DNA of 21,568 bases from the NCBI GenBank assembly GCA_002438805.1, contig DJQV01000021.1, positions 1-21,568 on the forward strand, in the 5' to 3' direction. The position numbers were made by a program, and so were the translations under genes. This DNA comes from Bacteroidales bacterium UBA6377 (GTDB lineage: Bacteria > Bacteroidota > Bacteroidia > Bacteroidales > UBA932). The notes under the pieces are model-generated. The model searched no databases. It saw nothing but the letters and a program-made list of their open reading frames with translations, and was not told the DNA's origin. Shown here in pieces: positions 21,498-21,568 of this stretch (position 1 is the stretch's first letter; every line of letters starts with the position of its first letter).

Positions 21498-21568
21498 CTC
21501 CGCCACTGCCCTCGATTGATCTCCAGTTAAGTAAGCGGTAAAAAATACGCCAATTCAAGTGAATAGTG

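Overview
The window looks like a GC-rich member of the order Bacteroidales. The evidence is: promoters of the TTG-N19-TAnnTTTG type seen several times; start sites without Shine-Dalgarno sequences; a Bacteroidetes-type DUF4837 lipoprotein beside rseP and dxr; a 5-gene ECF sigma/anti-sigma style and efflux repertoire typical of gut Bacteroidales; and tRNA genes without an encoded CCA. The high GC would fit Rikenellaceae/Alistipes-like or related lineages, but the family is a guess.

Layout. Positions 1-987 hold no gene: an AT-rich stretch ending in a strong terminator, a cluster of GTGCGCAC palindromes, a 13-bp tandem repeat, and three copies of a 40-bp hairpin repeat. At 988-2244 (+) is an Fsr-type MFS exporter. 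On the minus strand, 4344-2317 reads lipocalin-like secreted protein, ECF sigma factor, single-pass putative anti-sigma factor, and a small secreted protein with a TonB-plug-like end. At 4566-5462 (+) is a REP-associated (Y1/HUH) transposase bracketed by four hairpins of one sequence family. From 11323 down to 5749 (-) is a tripartite efflux operon (TolC, HlyD, two ABC-2 permeases) ending in a small outer-membrane barrel protein, with a divergent AraC-family regulator at 11661-12575 (+). A second GTGCGCAC cluster, with exactly the same octamer spacing as the first, follows the regulator.

The right part is core genome. On the minus strand: M23 protein, dxr, rseP, DUF4837 lipoprotein, tRNA-Glu, rpsT and tRNA-Pro, the last with its own terminator. 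On the plus strand: ruvX, def, a phosphohexomutase and a LysM-M23 endopeptidase, tightly coupled (overlaps of 1-4 nt) and divergent from the first M23 gene across only 19 bp.

The most interesting material is in the accessory half: a candidate REP/RAYT domestication unit with overlapping hairpins in its leader, two paired palindrome arrays of identical geometry bracketing about 12 kb, and a heptanucleotide repeat directly in front of the efflux operon that could make it phase variable.
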